Shown: positions 5,157 through 5,161 of the stretch, piece by piece | Position numbering within the stretch: position 1 is the first letter of the stretch | Layout of the letters: each line of letters starts with the position of its first letter | Source of the DNA: an uncultured Bacilli bacterium | GTDB taxonomy: Bacteria > Bacillota_I > Bacilli_A > RF39 > UBA660 | Reading direction: 5' to 3' | DNA: 5,161 bases | NCBI GenBank assembly: GCA_947625005.1 | Contig: CANQNA010000103.1 | Location: forward strand, 1-5,161 | Position numbers and translations under genes: made by a program | Notes under the pieces: model-generated | Told to the model about the DNA's origin: nothing | Seen by the model: the letters and a program-made list of their open reading frames with translations, nothing else | Databases searched by the model: none

Positions 5157-5161
5157 AGTTA

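Larger units (their letters stand above)
4680..5161. other. Gene-poor end region with regulatory signals and remnants
   Basis: No intact gene is seen in these 482 bases on either strand. The first 110 bases (4680-4790) are AT-rich with no recognisable signal. The rest holds an extended -10 promoter, a nested inverted repeat, a SEC-C tail remnant, a terminator, a decayed short ORF and a strong ribosome binding site, each listed separately. Confidence 0.7.

Noticed and set aside
1..5161. CRISPR array, tRNA or rRNA genes
   Set aside because: No regularly spaced direct repeats, cloverleaf with a CCA/TTC-type arm, or rRNA sequence was found on either strand.
1..5161. Genome-wide reassignment of TAG or TGA
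   Set aside because: TAG ends secA at its conserved terminus, TGA ends the DUF84 gene at the overlap, and tryptophans are TGG.

Overview
The window is strongly AT-rich DNA that reads as a low-GC Firmicutes-type bacterium: Shine-Dalgarno sites of the AGGAG/GGGGG kind, sigma-A-like promoters, and a SecA tail ending in a zinc-binding SEC-C motif. TAA, TAG and TGA are all used as stops and tryptophan is TGG, so the standard bacterial code applies. The species cannot be fixed from this sequence.

Layout: (1) 1-260 is the 3' end of secA, the only clear core gene, followed by a hairpin terminator (303-332). (2) 351-2038 is a tight cluster on the + strand: a DUF84/YjjX-like non-canonical purine NTPase, a KilA-N domain protein overlapping it by 4 bp, and a decayed nucleoside 2-deoxyribosyltransferase-like/DUF4406-like gene that keeps its ribosome binding site but has lost its middle and its frame. 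(3) 2156-3868 is one reading frame, cut by a single in-frame TAG at 2357, that would encode a pentapeptide-repeat domain fused to a radical SAM domain. (4) 4050-4679 is a small P-loop kinase-like NTPase, preceded by a good candidate promoter. (5) 4680-5161 has no intact gene. It holds an extended -10 promoter, a large nested inverted repeat, a stranded second copy of the SecA C-terminal SEC-C sequence, another terminator, a decayed short ORF and a strong ribosome binding site that probably serves a gene starting at or just past the window end.

All genes point the same way. The content between the two SEC-C copies (phage-type KilA-N, nucleotide-metabolism enzymes, a radical SAM fusion, two broken genes) looks like an accessory cassette placed at the 3' end of secA. 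The two SEC-C ends match at 21 of 23 bases in their best stretch. The preferred explanation, which is inference, is an old insertion that gave secA a replacement tail and left the original tail plus its terminator at the far side. No integrase or transposase is visible, so mobility is not demonstrated. The shared theme of the cassette is nucleotide or nucleoside handling (ITPase-like enzyme, deoxyribosyltransferase remnant, small kinase) beside a phage-associated DNA-binding domain. That would fit a phage-derived or phage-defence module, but nothing in the sequence proves it.
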